Assembly (NCBI GenBank): GCA_902805865.1
Contig: CADCUK010000043.1
Coordinates: forward strand, 1-46,098
Direction: 5' to 3'
Length of the DNA stretch: 46,098 nucleotides
From: an uncultured Nocardioidaceae bacterium
GTDB taxonomy: Bacteria > Actinomycetota > Actinomycetes > Propionibacteriales > Nocardioidaceae
Part shown: positions 44,744 through 46,098 of the stretch, one piece after another
How positions within the stretch are numbered: the first letter of the stretch is position 1
Layout of the letters: each line of letters opens with the position of its first letter
The notes under the pieces: model-generated
The model's input: only the letters and a program-made list of their open reading frames with translations
Told to the model about the DNA's origin: nothing
Databases searched by the model: none
Position numbers and translations under genes: made by a program

Positions 44744-45438
44744 GCCGATGTCCTCGCCACGGGCGTGCGGATCTCCACGACCCGATCGGCCAGGACCCGT
44801 CGGGCGCCGTGCACGAGGTCCGGCCGCACGGTCACGATGCTCGCGACCACCAGGCCGGTGATGGCGGCCTCGCCGAGGCCGATCACGAGGTGCCAGCCGA
44901 GCATGGCGGTAGTGAGGGTGTCGAGCGGGATGGGTGCGGTCCCCCCGACGGCGTACAGGCCGACGAAGGCGAGCGCGGTGATCGGGACCGACAGGTAGGC
45001 CGCCACCGCGGCGAGCGGGGCGACCAGTGCCTGCTTCTTGGGCAGCACCGCCTGCAACGCTCGGAAGACGAGCCACCCGGCAAGCACCCCGACCACGCCC
45101 ATGAGCACCACGTTCGTGCCGAGCGCGGTCACGCCGCCGTCGGCGAACAGCAGGCTCTGGACGAGCAGCACGACGCTGAGGCAGAGCATCGCGGTCCATG
45201 GACCGACGAGCACCGCAGCGAGGGCTCCGCCGAGCAGGTGGCCGCTGGTGCCGGCACCGACCGGGAAGTTCAGCATCTGCGCGGCGAAGACGAAGGTCGC
45301 GACCAGTCCCGCCATCGGCGCTGCCTTGTCGTCGAGCTCACGGCGGGCGCCACGGAGCGCGACACCGATGGCAGCGACCGCCACCGCGCCGGTCGCGATC
45401 GACGTGGGAGCGTCCAGGAAGCCATCGGGAACGTGCAC
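44740..45438 (-). CDS. cbiM: Metal-binding transporter subunit CbiM/NikM
   Basis: A 232-aa integral membrane S-component. I chose GTG 45438 because it yields Met1-His2 then VPDGFL; in NikM/CbiM the N-terminal amine and His2 bind the metal, so the start must be exactly here. GGAGG sits 5 nt upstream. The other metal-site region is LNFPVGAGTSGHLLGG (His near residue 72). About seven hydrophobic segments follow. The Nur-like box overlapping its promoter suggests nickel rather than cobalt. Confidence 0.92.
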   Translation of the reverse strand: MHVPDGFLDAPTSIATGAVAVAAIGVALRGARRELDDKAAPMAGLVATFVFAAQMLNFPVGAGTSGHLLGGALAAVLVGPWTAMLCLSVVLLVQSLLFADGGVTALGTNVVLMGVVGVLAGWLVFRALQAVLPKKQALVAPLAAVAAYLSVPITALAFVGLYAVGGTAPIPLDTLTTAMLGWHLVIGLGEAAITGLVVASIVTVRPDLVHGARRVLADRVVEIRTPVARTSA

Positions 45439-45492
45439 AGGGGCCTCCGTCGACTTGGGATTCCGGGCTGGTTGTGGGGTCAGCCTACCCAC

Positions 45493-45509
45493 TTGCACAT
45501 CGTTCGCAA
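45493..45509 (-). promoter_or_regulatory. Nur-like operator over the cbiM promoter
   Basis: TTGCAC-ATCGT-TCGCAA on the plus strand is a near-palindrome matching the Streptomyces Nur consensus (tTGCaa-N5-ttGCAA) in the core TTGC/GCAA of both arms. Read on the minus strand it overlaps a TTGCGA -35, with TAGGCT 16 nt further as a -10, so a bound repressor would block the cbiMNQO promoter. Nur represses nickel uptake genes when nickel is sufficient. Confidence 0.5.
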
Positions 45510-45560
45510 TAACCAGGAGACAGCAACAAGCGACTGGTCCGAACCGCCTGGACACCTGAC

Positions 45561-45587
45561 CAATCCGCAGGACTCCAGTCTTCGAAT
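45561..45587 (+). promoter_or_regulatory. Probable SigK-dependent promoter of the DUF4331 gene
   Basis: CAATCC at 45561-45566, 15-nt spacer, TCGAAT at 45582-45587. This is the same -35 and the same spacing as the sigK promoter (CAATCC-N15-GCGAAT). Predicted start near 45594 would leave a leader of about 128 nt. Confidence 0.5.
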
Positions 45588-45721
45588 GGCCTATGGCGCA
45601 CGTCACATCCAGCGTCGGAACGCTGCTCTCCAGCCTGAATCAGTCGACTCGTGCGCCGGTCGACCAGTGGTGGCGATCGGCTCTCCGCCGCATCGCTTCA
45701 TTCCTTCCAGGAAGGCTCTTC

Positions 45722-46098
45722 ATGAGCATTGCAAAGCGTCTCCCCCGTGGCCTCACGTCACGGCGTTCGGCGGTGGCCCTCATGGCCTCCGGCGGACTGA
45801 TGGCCGGTGTGGGCCTCGCCGGCCTCGGGCCGGTCGGGGCTTCGGCCTCCAGCCACCGCGAAGCCCCGCTGATCGCGGGGTTGCCCCAGTACGACACCAC
45901 CGACGTCTATGCGTTCCGCAGTCCCGAGCGCACCGACACTGTGACGCTCGCGGCGAACTGGATTCCTTTCGAGGAGCCGGCGGGTGGTCCGAACTTCTAC
46001 GCGTTCGCCACCGACGCGCGCTACAACATCAAGGTCGACAACGACGGTGACACCAAGCCCGACATCACCTACCGGTGGACTTTCAAGGACCACTACCG
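45722..46098 (+). CDS. DUF4331 family exported protein, 3' end cut by window
   Basis: About 125 codons are visible. Signal peptide: MSIAKRLPRGLTSRRSAVALM with a hydrophobic Ala/Gly-rich core ending near ASA; the Arg pair in SRRSAVA could be a Tat motif, weakly. Then ASSHREAPLIAGLPQYDTTDVYAF and NWIPFEEPAGGPNFYAF, both hallmarks of DUF4331. The function of DUF4331 is unknown. AGGAAGG precedes the ATG at good spacing. The SigK-like motif upstream ties its expression to the sigK-rskA pair at 34325-35673. Confidence 0.85.
   Translation, partial: MSIAKRLPRGLTSRRSAVALMASGGLMAGVGLAGLGPVGASASSHREAPLIAGLPQYDTTDVYAFRSPERTDTVTLAANWIPFEEPAGGPNFYAFATDARYNIKVDNDGDTKPDITYRWTFKDHY

Noticed and set aside
45439-45721. 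Cobalamin riboswitch upstream of cbiM
   Set aside because: The region shows no B12-box-like conserved core; a Nur-like box and an ordinary promoter explain it better.
44038-46050. 670-codon plus-strand frame opposite cbiQNM
   Set aside because: It is antisense to cbiMNQ and conflicts in frame with the DUF4331 start at 45722.

Overview
The window is high-GC actinobacterial DNA: many GTG starts, 4-nt ATGA/GTGA overlaps and short intergenic gaps. Gene content (EttA beside a short SSB, a SigK/RskA pair, WrbA, GpgS, CbiMNQO, DUF4331 and DUF3618 proteins) suggests Nocardioidaceae (Nocardioides or a relative). That placement is inferred from protein style; no marker gene was compared.

Layout. 1-2243: panC followed by an nadB that is intact for about 310 codons and then runs in frame into unrelated sequence. 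GC falls sharply there, so the point near 1757-1770 is an assembly chimera or a recombination junction. 2281-10069 (minus): ettA, ssb, a secreted protein, and a coupled operon of a PrsW-type protease plus two dynamin-like GTPases. 10122-18512: pepP, small hypothetical genes, a GAF-PAS-PAS-GAF-PP2C phosphatase, a haloalkane-dehalogenase-like hydrolase coupled to wrbA.

18529-28758 is the most distinctive block. A 2H phosphoesterase gene and a coupled plus-strand operon (gpgS, GT4, Gfo/Idh, MDR dehydrogenase) face a second Gfo/Idh gene, tRNA-Arg and a coupled minus-strand operon of four glycosyltransferases. Three promoters of the actinobacterial SigB/SigF type (GTKT-N15/16-GGGTA) drive the three transcription units. 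The promoter, 5' leader, two leader hairpins, ribosome site and first codons of the 2H gene are duplicated in front of gpgS, where they now drive a 23-codon leader ORF that overlaps the gpgS start. I read this as a stress-induced pathway for a glucosylglycerate-type or related glycoside whose product I cannot name.

28753-36332: adenosine-deaminase family gene, oligoribonuclease, tRNA-His, pirin, an FAD oxidoreductase, and rskA-sigK with an apparent autoregulatory promoter, then tRNA-Lys. 36348-46098: secreted protein, GNAT enzyme, gdhA, an orphan D12-class adenine methyltransferase, lipoprotein, aldo/keto reductase, GroES-like protein, DUF3618 protein, and a CbiMNQO metal uptake operon behind a Nur-like (nickel) box. 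The window ends in a DUF4331 gene whose upstream region repeats the sigK promoter motif, linking it to the SigK regulon.

Apart from the anomalous nadB tail (about 1763-2243), no stretch over 300 bases lacks a gene. I saw no insertion sequence, CRISPR array, rRNA or replication origin.
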